Counted from the first letter of the stretch, positions 17,117 to 28,000 are shown. The stretch: DNA of 64,000 bases from an uncultured Bacteroidales bacterium (GCA_947303715.1 CAMYYY010000010.1:1-64000), one strand, 5' to 3'. Notes: generated by a model not told the origin, from the letters alone. A program made the numbers and translations.

Positions 17117-18589
17117 ATGACGATGATACCCAACCGAATAAAACTGGCTTTCTCCCTCCTTACAGCGCTGCTGCTCTTTTGTGGGAATGTCGATGCGCAG
17201 ACGCTGGAGCAGTTGGCGCGGCAGAATTTCCTCGATGGAAAATATGCCGAAGCTCTGCCACAACTGAAGCGTTGCCTGAAGACGGCTCCGCGTGACTCGC
17301 GCATCAACTATTGGTACGGCGCGTGTTGCATCGAGACAGGAGAAATCGACGAAGCTCTCCCCTACCTCGAATTTGCTGCCAGCAAGAAGGTGCAGAATGC
17401 CTATCGTTATCTGGCACGCTACTATTATCTTAAAGGAAACTATGCTGATGCTGCCGAAAACCTTGAGACGTTCCTGAGCGCCGCCGACCCGAACGATACA
17501 CTCTACGTTCAGCAGACACAATTCCTGCAGGACATCCGTCTAAGGCAGAAATTTATGCATCGCGTGGAAAAAGTCACGTTTATCGACAGCCTTGTTTTGG
17601 AGAAATCCTCCTTCCTGCAGGCCTATCACCCAGGCAGCGACGCTGGTGCCGTCTATACTCTCAGCGAGTATTCTGGTGACGAAAACGCCCTTGACGGCAC
17701 ACTATTTCTCTCGCAGATGGGCAATCGCAGGTGGCAAGCCTGCACGACTGACAGCGGACGTATCGCCCTCAGCACCAGCTATCGCATGAACGACTCATGG
17801 AGCGCGCCACAGATTGTCGAAGGCCTCCCCGACGAGGGCGACAACAACTACCCCTTCATGCTCTCCGACGGCACCACATTCTACTTTGCCAATAACGGCC
17901 CCGAGAGCATGGGAGGCTACGACCTCTTCATCACCCGCTACAACCCCGATGCCGACCGTTTCCTCCGTTCTGAAAACCTCGGCATGCCCTTCAATTCGGC
18001 GGACAACGACTACATGATGGTGATTGACGAGCTAAACGGCCTTGGATGGTTCGCTACCGACAGACGCCAACCCGAGGGATTCGTCTGCGTCTATACCTTC
18101 ATCTGGAACGAAGGAAAGAGGAATTACTACGATGCGGAAACCGACGGAGCAGCTACCATCTGGCGGGCATCGAACATCGTCTCTATTGCCGAGACACAAA
18201 CCGATGAAGAAGCCGTCCGCAAGGCTAAACAAAGCCTTTTCCGACTTATGCTGGGCGAACAGAACTTGCTGTCAGGCAAGTCGTCGCCCAATGTCGACTT
18301 CATCTTCGTTCTTGACGATTTGAAGGACTACCATCACCTCTCGGATTTCCATAGTGCTGATGCGCGTAAACTCTATGAGAATTACCTGAAAGCCAAGGAA
18401 GAACTCGCCGTGTTAGAGGCCAAACTCGAAAGCAAGCGTGATGCCTATGCTATCGCCTCAGTTCGCAAGCGCGAAGACCTTGCTGCCGAGCTCACCATCC
18501 TGGAAGCCGACTATGACGCCCTAGTCGAGAAGGTCGCCACGCTGGAAAAACGTGCCCGCAATACCGAGAAGACATTCCTTTCGAAATAA
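17117..18589 (+). CDS. Periplasmic TPR and PD40-repeat protein
   Basis: 490 residues. A signal peptide (ending NVDAQ, about 29), two or three TPR units at 30-125 (QNFLDGKYAEALPQLKRCLK, YYYLKGNYADAAENLETFLS), then WD40-like PD40 beta-propeller repeats (ESMGGYDLFITRYNPDADRF, NDYMMVIDELNGLGWFATD) and a long C-terminal coiled coil (420-485). This is the N-terminal layout of Bacteroidetes PD40-OmpA proteins such as those linked to gliding or type IX secretion, but no OmpA domain is present. Function unknown. Upstream of udp by 20 bases. Confidence 0.8.
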   Translation: MTMIPNRIKLAFSLLTALLLFCGNVDAQTLEQLARQNFLDGKYAEALPQLKRCLKTAPRDSRINYWYGACCIETGEIDEALPYLEFAASKKVQNAYRYLARYYYLKGNYADAAENLETFLSAADPNDTLYVQQTQFLQDIRLRQKFMHRVEKVTFIDSLVLEKSSFLQAYHPGSDAGAVYTLSEYSGDENALDGTLFLSQMGNRRWQACTTDSGRIALSTSYRMNDSWSAPQIVEGLPDEGDNNYPFMLSDGTTFYFANNGPESMGGYDLFITRYNPDADRFLRSENLGMPFNSADNDYMMVIDELNGLGWFATDRRQPEGFVCVYTFIWNEGKRNYYDAETDGAATIWRASNIVSIAETQTDEEAVRKAKQSLFRLMLGEQNLLSGKSSPNVDFIFVLDDLKDYHHLSDFHSADARKLYENYLKAKEELAVLEAKLESKRDAYAIASVRKREDLAAELTILEADYDALVEKVATLEKRARNTEKTFLSK

Positions 18590-18609
18590 AACTAATACCC
18601 AAGAAAGCT

Positions 18610-19479
18610 ATGAAGCATTTTGCACCATCAGAATTGATTATCAACGAAGACGGATCGGCTTTCCATCTGCATGTCCGTCCTGAGCAGATAGCTCATAAGA
18701 TTATTCTTGTTGGCGACCCAGGTCGTGTCGACCTTGTTGCCTCGCACTTCGAAAATCGTGAATGCGAAATCCAGAGTCGTGAGTTCCGTACTGTGACGGG
18801 CACTTATAACGGCAAGCGCATCTCCGTTCTCTCGACAGGTATTGGCTGCGACAATATCGATATCGTCATGAACGAACTTGACGCTCTGGTGAACATCGAC
18901 TTCGAAACCCGTACGGAGAAGCCCTCGCTGACATCGTTGGAGGTGGTTCGTATCGGTACCTGCGGTGGCTTGCAGCCCTTCACGCCCGTAGGTACGTTCA
19001 TCTGCTCTGACAAGTCCATCGGCTTTGATGGCCTGCTAAACTATTATGCCGGACGTGATCGCGTCTGCGACCTCGCCTTCGAGGAAGCTTTCAAACGCCA
19101 CATGGATTGGAACCCTCAGAAAGGCGCCCCCTATGTCATCGACAACAGCACTGAGCTCACCTCGCGTATTGGCGGAGATACTATGGTTCATGGCGTTACA
19201 ATTGCCTGCGGTGGCTTCTATGGGCCACAAGGACGCGTCCTTCGTATCCCCCTTGCTGACCCTAGCCAAAACGAGAAAATCATGTCGTTCGAGTATGAGG
19301 GTCGCCGCATCACCAATTTCGAGATGGAGGGCTCGGCCCTTGCAGGGCTTGCAGCTCTGCTCGGTCATCGAGCAATGACGTGTTGTATGGTTATCGCCAA
19401 TCGCTACGCCAAAGAAATGAATACCGATTATAAGAACTCCATCGACACTCTTATCCGCATTGTTCTTGACCGTATCTAA
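18610..19479 (+). CDS. udp: Uridine phosphorylase / nucleoside phosphorylase
   Basis: 289 residues of the PNP_UDP_1 family: phosphate loop VGDPGRVDL near 35, STGIGCDNIDI near 75, RIGTCGGLQPF near 115, and FEMEGSALAGLAALLG near 237, where the Glu-Met-Glu binds ribose. It cleaves uridine to uracil and ribose-1-phosphate in pyrimidine salvage. The stop codon directly abuts the mnmE start, so the two are probably translated together. Confidence 0.9.
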   Translation: MKHFAPSELIINEDGSAFHLHVRPEQIAHKIILVGDPGRVDLVASHFENRECEIQSREFRTVTGTYNGKRISVLSTGIGCDNIDIVMNELDALVNIDFETRTEKPSLTSLEVVRIGTCGGLQPFTPVGTFICSDKSIGFDGLLNYYAGRDRVCDLAFEEAFKRHMDWNPQKGAPYVIDNSTELTSRIGGDTMVHGVTIACGGFYGPQGRVLRIPLADPSQNEKIMSFEYEGRRITNFEMEGSALAGLAALLGHRAMTCCMVIANRYAKEMNTDYKNSIDTLIRIVLDRI

Positions 19480-20841
19480 ATGAACAACGATACCATTTGT
19501 GCCCCAGCTACACCTGCCGGAGGAGCTCTTGGCATTATCCGCGTTTCAGGTTCGGGCGCTATTCCTGCTGTTGATGCCCTGTTCCGTGCTGTAAATGGTC
19601 AACCTCTTGCATCACGAGCGGGTTACAGCCTTTCCTATGGCACCCTCCAGACGGACGAGGGCGAGACGATTGACGATGTGGTCGTCTCACTCTTCCGTGC
19701 CCCACGTTCATATACCGGCGAGGACAGCATCGAAATCACCTGTCATGGCTCGCGCTATATTATAAATAAGGTATTAGAGGAATTGGTACGTTGCGGATGC
19801 CGTATGGCTCGAGCCGGAGAATTCACCGAACGTGCCTTTTTGAATGGCAAGATGGATCTCAGCCAAGCCGAAGCCGTTGCCGATCTAATCGCCAGCAGCA
19901 ACCGCGCCACTCATCAGTTGGCCCTCTCCCAATTGCGAGGACAATTCTCGTCGGAACTTGTCACCCTGCGCGAACAGCTTCTCCACCTCACCACCCTACT
20001 CGAGCTCGAGCTGGATTTCTCCGACCACGAGGATCTGGAGTTTGCCGACCGCTCGGAACTGCTTTCTTTGGCTCAAACCATCTATGCACATATTACCCAG
20101 TTAGCTCGCTCTTTTGAAATCGGCCAAGCACTCAAGCAAGGCATCCCCGTTGCTATCGTCGGTAAGACTAACGTGGGAAAGAGTACCCTCCTCAACCGTT
20201 TGCTGCGCGATGACCGTGCTATCGTCAGCGACATTCACGGCACCACCCGCGATACCATCGAGGATACCATCGACCTTCGTGGCATCACCTTTCGCTTCAT
20301 TGATACAGCAGGCATCCGTCAGACCTCCGATGAAGTGGAGCAAATGGGCATCAACCGCACCTACTCCGCTATCGACAAGGCGCGTATTGTCGTCTGGGTT
20401 ATTGACGAGATGCCCACAGAAGTCGAGATTATGGACATCACTTCTCGCTGCGAGGGCCGCACAATCATACCCGTCTGGAACAAAGCCGATATCCGTTCCG
20501 TCTGTTGCAGTAACATTGCATCCCTCCCCGTCATCCCCATCTCTGCCAAAACCGGCCAAGGTTTCCAGGCACTTGAATCCGCCATCCTTGCCGCCGCAGA
20601 CATCCCTGAAATCTCCGCGAATGACGTCATCGTTACCAACGTCCGCCACTTCGAGGCCCTCACCCATGCCCAAGGCAATCTCCAACGAGTTCTCGAAGGC
20701 CTCCATAGCAATCTCTCAGGCGATCTCATCTCCGAAGACCTCCGTCTTGTCCTTTCCGACCTTTCCGAAATCACCGGCGGCCTTATCACCTCCCAGGAAA
20801 CCCTCTCCAACATCTTCTCCCACTTCTGCGTGGGAAAGTAA
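19480..20841 (+). CDS. mnmE: tRNA modification GTPase MnmE
   Basis: 453 residues: tetrahydrofolate-binding N-domain (DTICAPATPAGGALGIIRVS), helical domain, GTPase with GKTNVGKSTLLNRLL, DIHGTTRDT, DTAGIR and NKAD, and the C-terminal FCVGK in which the Cys is catalytic. With MnmG it makes cmnm5U34 in tRNA. It starts at the base after the udp stop. The last codons are partly repeated in the 21-bp duplication that follows. Confidence 0.97.
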   Translation: MNNDTICAPATPAGGALGIIRVSGSGAIPAVDALFRAVNGQPLASRAGYSLSYGTLQTDEGETIDDVVVSLFRAPRSYTGEDSIEITCHGSRYIINKVLEELVRCGCRMARAGEFTERAFLNGKMDLSQAEAVADLIASSNRATHQLALSQLRGQFSSELVTLREQLLHLTTLLELELDFSDHEDLEFADRSELLSLAQTIYAHITQLARSFEIGQALKQGIPVAIVGKTNVGKSTLLNRLLRDDRAIVSDIHGTTRDTIEDTIDLRGITFRFIDTAGIRQTSDEVEQMGINRTYSAIDKARIVVWVIDEMPTEVEIMDITSRCEGRTIIPVWNKADIRSVCCSNIASLPVIPISAKTGQGFQALESAILAAADIPEISANDVIVTNVRHFEALTHAQGNLQRVLEGLHSNLSGDLISEDLRLVLSDLSEITGGLITSQETLSNIFSHFCVGK

Positions 20842-20864
20842 ACATTCTGCGTCGGGAAATAAAA
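20821..20864. repeat. Two-copy 21-bp repeat across the mnmE stop codon
   Basis: TTCTGCGT begins at 20824 and again at 20845. The units CACTTCTGCGTGGGAAAGTAA and CATTCTGCGTCGGGAAATAA differ at a few places. The first encodes the catalytic FCVGK and stop of MnmE; the second lies outside the gene. No gene is seen in the rest of 20865-21010. Confidence 0.75.
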
Positions 20865-21010
20865 AGGAAATATTAGAGGCATCGGATTAACTGGGGTGAA
20901 AAAGTCCGATGGGGAAAAAGAGTGGGATGAGTGAGAGATAGTTGTTTGGAAGGTAATTCTGGCACAGCAAAAGACCACCAGCGGACAATCTTTTTGTGAG
21001 TTTTGTATTA

Positions 21011-21943
21011 TCAGTCCAGCCTCCAAAGTCCATCACGAACGGAGACGTGGTGTTCTTTAATGCCTATCTTGTCCATCCATTCACGGGTTCGCACCGTAGT
21101 CAGATTGGCTGTGTCAAAGCCTCCGCCAGTATCGTTATTCCAAACCCACATCGGGGTTGGCCAAAGGCAGGCCCGGAACTTAATAGAACGGTAGAACTCC
21201 TCCGAACAACCGTTCTGCCCATGGTGTGCCATCTGCAGGTAGTCGCAATTCAGATCCTCGGCATACGGGCCCTTTAAGGCAAGGTCACCGCATTCTACGC
21301 CAGCATCGCCCAAGAATACCAAAGATTTCTTCTTGTCCCAGACTCGCATGATCATGGAGTTGTTGTTATAGGGATTCGTCGTGAGCTGGGTGGCGACGCT
21401 CACGATTTTCAGCTTCATTCCGTCGAAGTCGAACACCTGTCCAGCTTGCTGAATATCCACCACCGTTGCTGAGGATTTACTGAGTCGGTCGTAGAAATCA
21501 CGTGTCTTTTCTGCCTCGGTGGGCTCTGCATCGATGACTTTGTCAACGATGCTGGAATGATAGATGGCCTTAATGCGAAGGTCTTGTGTACCCTGCTTCA
21601 GAATTTCCCAAAGAGCTCCCATGTGGTCGTCGTGCGGATGAGAGATAAACCATGCCTCCACCTCGTTGCCCAAGGCACCGATGAAGCCGCGTAGCGTGTA
21701 GGCCTCCTCGGGGAATCCACCGTCCATGACAATGACCTTTCCCGTTTTCGTCTGGAAGACGTAGGAGTTGCCGATGGTGTTGCTGTGCGAGGGAATCTGC
21801 CATACGGTGAATGCTGAGCCCCTCGTTCTCATCGGGTTCTTCTCTGCCCCACAAATCTCTGTTGGCAGAGCCATTCCTACCGCGGTCATAGTCCCCGCCA
21901 CAAGGAATTGCCTACGCGTCATTTTACTGATCTTTTCCATCAT
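21011..21943 (-). CDS. Exported metallo-beta-lactamase-fold hydrolase
   Basis: 310 residues with a twin-arginine signal (MTRRQFLVAGTMTAVGMA). The MBL metal site is clear: SHPHDDHMG near 97-105, LGDAGVECGD near 215 and HHGQNG near 240. This resembles the ComEC-like or phosphodiesterase-like branch rather than true beta-lactamases. It lies 23 bases after the GH78-like gene on the same strand, so a role with carbohydrate breakdown is possible but not shown. Confidence 0.82.
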   Translation of the reverse strand: MMEKISKMTRRQFLVAGTMTAVGMALPTEICGAEKNPMRTRGSAFTVWQIPSHSNTIGNSYVFQTKTGKVIVMDGGFPEEAYTLRGFIGALGNEVEAWFISHPHDDHMGALWEILKQGTQDLRIKAIYHSSIVDKVIDAEPTEAEKTRDFYDRLSKSSATVVDIQQAGQVFDFDGMKLKIVSVATQLTTNPYNNNSMIMRVWDKKKSLVFLGDAGVECGDLALKGPYAEDLNCDYLQMAHHGQNGCSEEFYRSIKFRACLWPTPMWVWNNDTGGGFDTANLTTVRTREWMDKIGIKEHHVSVRDGLWRLD

Positions 21944-21966
21944 TATACGATATTAACGAATGACAT

Positions 21967-23751
21967 TCATTTCACCACTTTAACTCCCTTAGGTGCTTTG
22001 ACGGTTGACTTCACCGTACCGTCAGCCCGTTTCTCGTGCCGGATGTGGATTACCCCGTAGGGTGTGGGATAGGTACCTTCAGCCCACCTGAGGTACCCTA
22101 GATGTGGTGTGATGCGTACCCGCCTGCAGCCGGGTTCCAGGATTTCCACCCCTAGCACATGGTTGCTGAGCCAGGCCGTAGGACCGCTGGCCCAACCGTG
22201 ACAGAAGCTGTGACGATAGCCCACATAGCAGTAGCCGCCGAAATCACCGTGGATGTCATCCTTACCTTCGGTTACGAACTCATCAATGCGGCCGGCATTC
22301 TTTGTCCAGTCTAGGTCGAAGTCCTCCCAGAAGGTAGTGGCTCCCACATCAAGCATTCCGCCCCAGAACTGGCTGATGATATCCATCGCATCCTCGTAAT
22401 GCCCAGCCATAGCCAAGGCCTCCAGCATATAGTAGCCGTAGAAGGTGGAGAAACCTCTTGGTCCGCCTGGCAGAAGGAAATCCTTAGCGGCAGTTTCAGG
22501 CTCCATAAGGCCGGCAATGGCCATCAGGGCAACTGCCTGCTTCAGGTCGTTGGGAGGCAGCACCTTCTTCCTAAGACGGTTTTCAATCTCAACGCATTTT
22601 AGTGCCTTGTTTTCATCGCCAAGAAAAGAGCACAACTGCGCCCCGTCCTGCAACGCCCAACAGAGCAGAGCCCGATAGCCAGCCTCCACCCCTTCCTTGT
22701 TCGGACTCGATGGCCAATCCAGGAAACGTCCGTCGGCCAGATGTTCTGAACCGTCCTCTTCAACACGCGAGTCGATGAGGTCGATGAGCCCCAGAATATA
22801 GTCGGCATGTTTTTTCAGGAAGTCCAGATTGCCGAAGTGACGATACCAGTCGTACTGAATAATGAGATACCACATGGAGTAGGCACTCATGCCATTGAAC
22901 CAGTTGGGCAGAGGATACTGTTCCACGGCGAGGTCAAGGCTGGCGTAGAAACTTTCCTCGTCGCCGAAGACGGTGCTGATGGTGTTTGTCTCAGGATGCA
23001 TGTCGCCGAGCCATATCAGTCGGTCGCGCTTGATACCGTCCCAGATGTACTCCTGCATGTTCAACTGAACGGTATAGGCACCGGTGACCCAGATGTCGTT
23101 CAAACGGTCGTCAGAGCAACGGAACGAGCCCAGATACGGCATGTTTCGATAGCGGAAGACGGCTGTAACCTCCTTTAGGTAGAGCGACGCCTCATCCAGC
23201 AAGTCGATACGGGCGAAGCGGAATCCTGAGTTACCTATCTCTATCTGTCCATAGCGTGGGACGCTCACCACCATATCACGTGTAGCGTGGTCGTTGGTAG
23301 CGGTACCGCCTTCAATCTCACTGCACGTCTCAGCCACGGATTCGCCCAGCCGTATGCGCATTCTGAAACTGGCCGCCGAGCCCGAGCCGACAACCAGTTT
23401 CAGCCCGCCGTGCAGTTCGCGTCCGTAGTCGAGGATAAGGGAAGCGCTCTCCTTCTCTGTGCTCTGCATGAAACTGGAGCTTGCATTCACCAGATCGGCC
23501 TGGCCGTTATCGATGTCCAGCAGGTTCCCGAGGTTGTGCACCAAGCCTTGCGACCAGAGTATTTTCCTGGGGGCGATGTAGACGCGGGTCATCTTATCCT
23601 GACGGATGCCTAGTGTGTCATCACCAAAAGACAAGGGAAGATGCAGTGTGTTATCCGTGACCTGACGCCCGATGTCCTTGCAAGAGGTAACGATCATGCT
23701 GCACGTCAGCACTAATGTCATAAAGGAGATGATTGCCCTGTTCATTTTCAT
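21967..23751 (-). CDS. GH78-like alpha-L-rhamnosidase lipoprotein
   Basis: From ATG at 23751 the protein is 594 residues (MKMNRAIISF) with a lipobox ending VTSC, so it is lipid-anchored. An N-terminal beta-sandwich (SLILDYGRELHGGLKL) precedes an (alpha/alpha)6 barrel: WDGIKRDRLIWLGDMHPE holds the acidic catalytic-type residues, with YSMWYLIIQYDWYRHFGNLD and SFCHGWASGPTAWL after it. The C-terminal beta domain (EPGCRRVRITPHLG) is typical of GH78. A longer frame to 23862 lacks a better start. The substrate is probably a rhamnosylated pectin side chain. Confidence 0.85.
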   Translation of the reverse strand: MKMNRAIISFMTLVLTCSMIVTSCKDIGRQVTDNTLHLPLSFGDDTLGIRQDKMTRVYIAPRKILWSQGLVHNLGNLLDIDNGQADLVNASSSFMQSTEKESASLILDYGRELHGGLKLVVGSGSAASFRMRIRLGESVAETCSEIEGGTATNDHATRDMVVSVPRYGQIEIGNSGFRFARIDLLDEASLYLKEVTAVFRYRNMPYLGSFRCSDDRLNDIWVTGAYTVQLNMQEYIWDGIKRDRLIWLGDMHPETNTISTVFGDEESFYASLDLAVEQYPLPNWFNGMSAYSMWYLIIQYDWYRHFGNLDFLKKHADYILGLIDLIDSRVEEDGSEHLADGRFLDWPSSPNKEGVEAGYRALLCWALQDGAQLCSFLGDENKALKCVEIENRLRKKVLPPNDLKQAVALMAIAGLMEPETAAKDFLLPGGPRGFSTFYGYYMLEALAMAGHYEDAMDIISQFWGGMLDVGATTFWEDFDLDWTKNAGRIDEFVTEGKDDIHGDFGGYCYVGYRHSFCHGWASGPTAWLSNHVLGVEILEPGCRRVRITPHLGYLRWAEGTYPTPYGVIHIRHEKRADGTVKSTVKAPKGVKVVK

Positions 23752-23949
23752 ATCGTCAACTACAAACTTTCTGCAAAAATACATTTTTTTCTTCAAAATA
23801 AACTCACTATCGGACAAGAAATATTTGCTACTGATAAAAAATAACATTCTCCCTAAACCCAAGTCGGATAGCTACGCCTCGGAATCCCCAAAGCCGGGAA
23901 TGTATTTTTCATGAGATCATAGTTGTCAAGTCACTCCCCCCCAGGCCTG

Positions 23950-23987
23950 ATAAATAAAGATGAGGTGTAAACGAGTTACGCCTCATC
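23950..23987 (-). terminator. Terminator after the lipocalin-like lipoprotein gene
   Basis: On the minus strand a 12-bp arm GATGAGGCGTAA pairs with TTACACCTCATC (one mismatch) around a 5-base loop (hairpin 23959-23987) and is followed by TTTATTTATC. It lies 27 bases after the stop at 24014. Confidence 0.8.
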
Positions 23988-24013
23988 CTCATCAGCATGT
24001 TTGCAAACCCTGC

Positions 24014-24796
24014 CTACTTCTTTTTCTTCATAATGGAAGGGATGTTCGCCACAAAGCCGTAGGCTTCATCGCCATTGGCAATGAACGGATTGTCGGATAC
24101 GGCATCCACCGTCCAATATTCCTTGTCAAGCGTACGCCAGTCGCTACACTCAAGCGTTTTGGGATCCATTCTGCCCCACAGTTCGCCATAGCCCGTACCC
24201 TCCTCGCGCGAAGTATAGCCATTGGTGGTGTTGAGATGGATGAAGCCGTTCTTATAAGTAAAAGTACCCGTGTAACGCTGACCCCAAGGAGTGATAGTAA
24301 GTTCAAATTTGTTTTTATCAATCTTGATGGCTGTACGGATGATTTCATCATCGCCGAAGTCGCTATACCAGCACCAAAAGCCTTGAATGTCATCCACAGT
24401 GGCCGTAACAGTCTTACCTTGCTTGAAGAGTACAAAGGCAAGATTTTCCTCGTTGCCATTGTCGTTCTTGTAGATATACTTAAGTACCAAAACGGACTTG
24501 TCATAGAGCAGACCCGGCACCGACTTTATCTCGTTTCCGTTCTCGCCAGAAATGGATACAACGTTGTTATTGAACGTGTAGCTTCCCTGATAATCTACGG
24601 CACCATCCACCTTGAAAGTCACCTGATCTTTGGTGAAAACAACCACATAGTTGTTATCAGTGCTGTTGGTCGTCCATGTGCCAATCAGATCGTCAATAGT
24701 GATGGCATCAAGCTCCTCTTCCTCGTTGCAGGCGGTGAAAGTGAACGCCCCAAATGCCAGGCACAATAAAAGGAATACATAATACTTTTTCTTCAT
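24014..24796 (-). CDS. Lipoprotein with two lipocalin-like domains
   Basis: 260 residues from ATG at 24796; the longer frame to 24949 would start upstream of the promoter. A lipobox (GAFTFTAC) is followed by an acidic stretch, then two beta-barrel-like units that each open with a G-x-W pattern (LIGTWTTNSTDNNYVVVF near 38; IQGFWCWYSDFGDDE near 145). Such lipocalin-like lipoproteins are common and uncharacterised in Bacteroidales. Transcription is probably driven by the tandem promoter repeat at 24835-24950. Confidence 0.8.
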   Translation of the reverse strand: MKKKYYVFLLLCLAFGAFTFTACNEEEELDAITIDDLIGTWTTNSTDNNYVVVFTKDQVTFKVDGAVDYQGSYTFNNNVVSISGENGNEIKSVPGLLYDKSVLVLKYIYKNDNGNEENLAFVLFKQGKTVTATVDDIQGFWCWYSDFGDDEIIRTAIKIDKNKFELTITPWGQRYTGTFTYKNGFIHLNTTNGYTSREEGTGYGELWGRMDPKTLECSDWRTLDKEYWTVDAVSDNPFIANGDEAYGFVANIPSIMKKKK

Positions 24797-24834
24797 ACGG
24801 AATAATTTTAGGTGAATAAAATGTTTACACGCCG

Positions 24835-24950
24835 CAAAGATAGTGCAAGCCGAGCGAAAAAGCAAAATACTTTTTGATTTTTCCGAGGCCAGCCTATCTA
24901 AAAGCCTCCAAAAGGGATTAAAGATAGTGCAAGCCGAGCGAAAAAGCAAG
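24835..24950 (-). repeat. Dispersed element with two tandem promoters of identical spacer
   Basis: On the minus strand the element holds promoter 1 (CTTG at 24947-24950, 20 bases, TATCTTTA at 24919-24926), then a middle with TTTTAGATAG and CCTCGGA, then promoter 2 (TTTG at 24863-24866, 20 bases, TATCTTTG at 24835-24842). Both spacers read CTTTTTCGCTCGGCTTGCAC without a difference. CTATCT of the first -7 box and AGATAG downstream form an inverted repeat. It lies 38 bases before the lipoprotein ATG. Related copies are at 56515-56605 and 61920-62104. Confidence 0.85.
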
Positions 24951-25075
24951 AAAAATGAAAATAATTCTTTTTTCCGAAGACTAATAGGGGTATATAAACT
25001 ATCACTATTAATGCAGAGTACTGCGTTATTCTGCGGAAATAGTGCGCTAATTTTATAACGCAGTGCAATAAATGA

Positions 25076-28000
25076 TTAACGTAGTGCTCTATTTTGCTTC
25101 TCCACCACCAGACGGACTGGGCCCAATAGCCCGCTGTCGCGAAGTGGAGCACGAGCATCGGGCCCGGCCAACACCCATGTTTTACGTTCCTTCTCAGGCT
25201 GACGGGCATCATACACCAGACGGTTGTACCAGGTGCTTGTAACCTCGATGGTCAACCGGTTGTCGCCCTTCTGCAAAGCATCTGTGATGTCGCACTCGTA
25301 TGGTTGAGCCCACAAGGTTGCTATCTCCTGATCATTGACATAAACTACGGCAATCTCTTCCACATTACCCAACGAAAGCGTATAGCGACCCCGACGCGTC
25401 TTCTTATCCAGATGGAGATGGGTTGTATAGGTTGCAGTACCGCTGAAAGCTCGTCCCTCCTCAGAAAGATGAAGTTCTTTCCAAGGCTTTAGATCCTGCA
25501 ATTCTATAGGCTCCTCTATCCCCCACCCGTCAGGGAAGGTCAGCTGCCAAGGCTCCGTCAATTCACGCTCCTCTTGTACAACCCAGTCGCGTACCTTTTG
25601 CTCCCTATCATCGTGATGGAAGACGACGAACACACACTCACCACGTTCCAAATCGAGATGTATGCGAGTACGCCCGTCAGTTTCCATTGTCCGAACAGCT
25701 TCTGCCATACCAACGATGGGATTCCACACCTCCACGCGCCCCACTTGGTGAAATGAAAGGTCACCATGAAAATCCCTCTCTTCACCCGGGCAGACAAAGT
25801 ACCAGTCGGCTCCATCTGTCTTGCGATGTAACCACCGTGCATCCGTCGCCTCCACATCGCGAGGCACACCAAGCTCCGCAAAAGCCTCATCCAAAGTCTT
25901 TCCAGAGACGACTTTTCCCTTACCCGTCTGGCCACCCCATAGCGCAGAAACGGCTTCGTTGAAACGCTGCTGCTGCCCCTCACCAGTAGCTAAGGTGGCT
26001 GGATACTTTGGTGCATCGCCCACAAGTATACCCCCCGCACAAACCAAGGCAAGAAGCCGTTCGGCCGTCTGAGGCAGCATACGCTCGCAATTCCTAAGGT
26101 ACATCACATCGTACTCGATACCGTCAGGAGTAACCCATTTGCCATCACGCACGCTAATTCGAGTCAGCAGGGCATCGGTGTTGCAATAGTCAAAACGATA
26201 TCCGTCAGGGAATGGCTGGAGCTGATCTGGCTTTTGCTGTATCTCATCACCAAGGAACCAAAGAACACTATTCACAGGCAATCCTCGCTCAAGCATATAC
26301 GTACAACGAGCTAAAAAAGTGGTAAAGACAGGCATGTGTTTCCACCAAGTCTGTTTACGCAAGAAGGGCGTTCCGATACCCCCGCCAAACGTGGTGCCAG
26401 GACAATAGTTGTCAGGATCAGGATTATGGGTGTAAGTATGGAATATCAAATGCGAAACACCTTCCACGAGATTCTGGTTCGCAACTTCGCGCAGCATAGA
26501 GAGATGCTCGTCCCACGTGAGGGCAAAGCTCGTGAAAGCCTCTGCCGACACACGAGGCTTGCCATAAAGATGGGCAGCGGAAGCCGTGGGATAGATAGGC
26601 TTATAATTGTGGTTTGCCAGAAAATGATGGAAAGGCTGCCAGAACTCACACATGGGCACATCGGCATGCTTGTAATATTCCATGCAATCAGCCGGGAAGA
26701 TATCACCAGCTGCCGTCTCGTAGGAAGAAGTAAGCCCCACGCGCCGGGCGTTTTCAGCCATGCGACCATAGAAGTTGTTCACAAAGAGGTCATTCTGAGT
26801 CATGCGCCAATCACAGAGGAATTCACCGGTACGCTCATGGTCATCGATGACATAGCCGAATAAGGCAGGTATCCACGTCTTTAGCTCATATCCGCAAACA
26901 CGCTGAAACTCCTCGGACATCCGACGAGTCCAAGTCTGAGACTTGCATTCCCAGCTGTCCATCAGCATATTATGGAGCAATCCCTTAAGCGGCCCTGAAT
27001 TCAGACGACCCACATAGCTGTTAAACTGAAAATCGACGCAATCAGGGTCAAACTTATTAACCTCCCATCCGGTAGCCTCGGCAGGGGCGGGGCCATTGCG
27101 CTGCCCGGTGTTGACATGTCCAATCCTCAGAATAGTCCACTTACCGGCAGGCGCATCCCAAACGAGAGAGCCATCGGCAGACAGCTGATTGGTGATATCG
27201 CGTATGTCAGCATAGCGGACAAAAGCAGCTTTACTCTGCTTTGGATGCTCTCCTCCACGATCAATGCTACGAGAAGTCCATCCGGCTTCACCTTCCCAGT
27301 TGTTTTTGCGGGCGGCAGAATAGAGCTTCATCGAGGAGACGTGCATGTCGTTCCGGTTGCTTATCTCCACACGGAAATGTCGAACCCTACATTCATCCAG
27401 CGCAAAAGTCATGGTGGCCTCGTTATCCTGCCAATTGCTCATGGGCATGTCGGTATCCAGAACGGTAATCCACCCATTGTCGGTCGAGGCTTCTACCCTG
27501 ACGTGAATGGCAGGATCTACGCCAAAGTCGTGATTGAAATTGTCGATAGGGTTGAATTCCAGACTCCTTACCGTCGTCTCGTCTGGAAGAGTAATGTCGA
27601 TGGTGTGCGGATGACCATCCGTCGTGGGCCTAAGTAAGAAACTTCCTTGTAATTTTCCATTGAGGCATTGCTCCCATTGCTCTTGATGATCGCTGGCTCT
27701 TACTTCTTCAGCATGCAGGAAAGTTCCTGTGTCGCCTTCTGGCGTAGGAAAAGCCAGCACCATCAAGTCCTGATAATCGCGCCAAGACTCCGTGTATTTT
27801 GCAGGAAGATTGACATTGACTTGTTTTCCTCCCACTATATCCAAACACGTATAGCACAAATGCCGCATGGCCTGCTCTGGTTTAATCCAAGGGCCACCAC
27901 TCATAGCCCAACCAGGACACGTCTGTATAGTAAACCTCAGCCCCAGCCGATTGGCTTCCTCGGCCGTCTGCCTCACCAACGCCTCCCATTTGGGACTAAG

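Noticed and set aside
23752..23862. N-terminal extension of the GH78-like protein
   Set aside because: The extension is AT-rich and comes before a good lipoprotein signal starting at 23751.
23866..23930. Possible structured RNA with ACATTC/GAATGT arms before the GH78-like gene
   Set aside because: Only six paired bases at a long distance and no match to a riboswitch class that I know.
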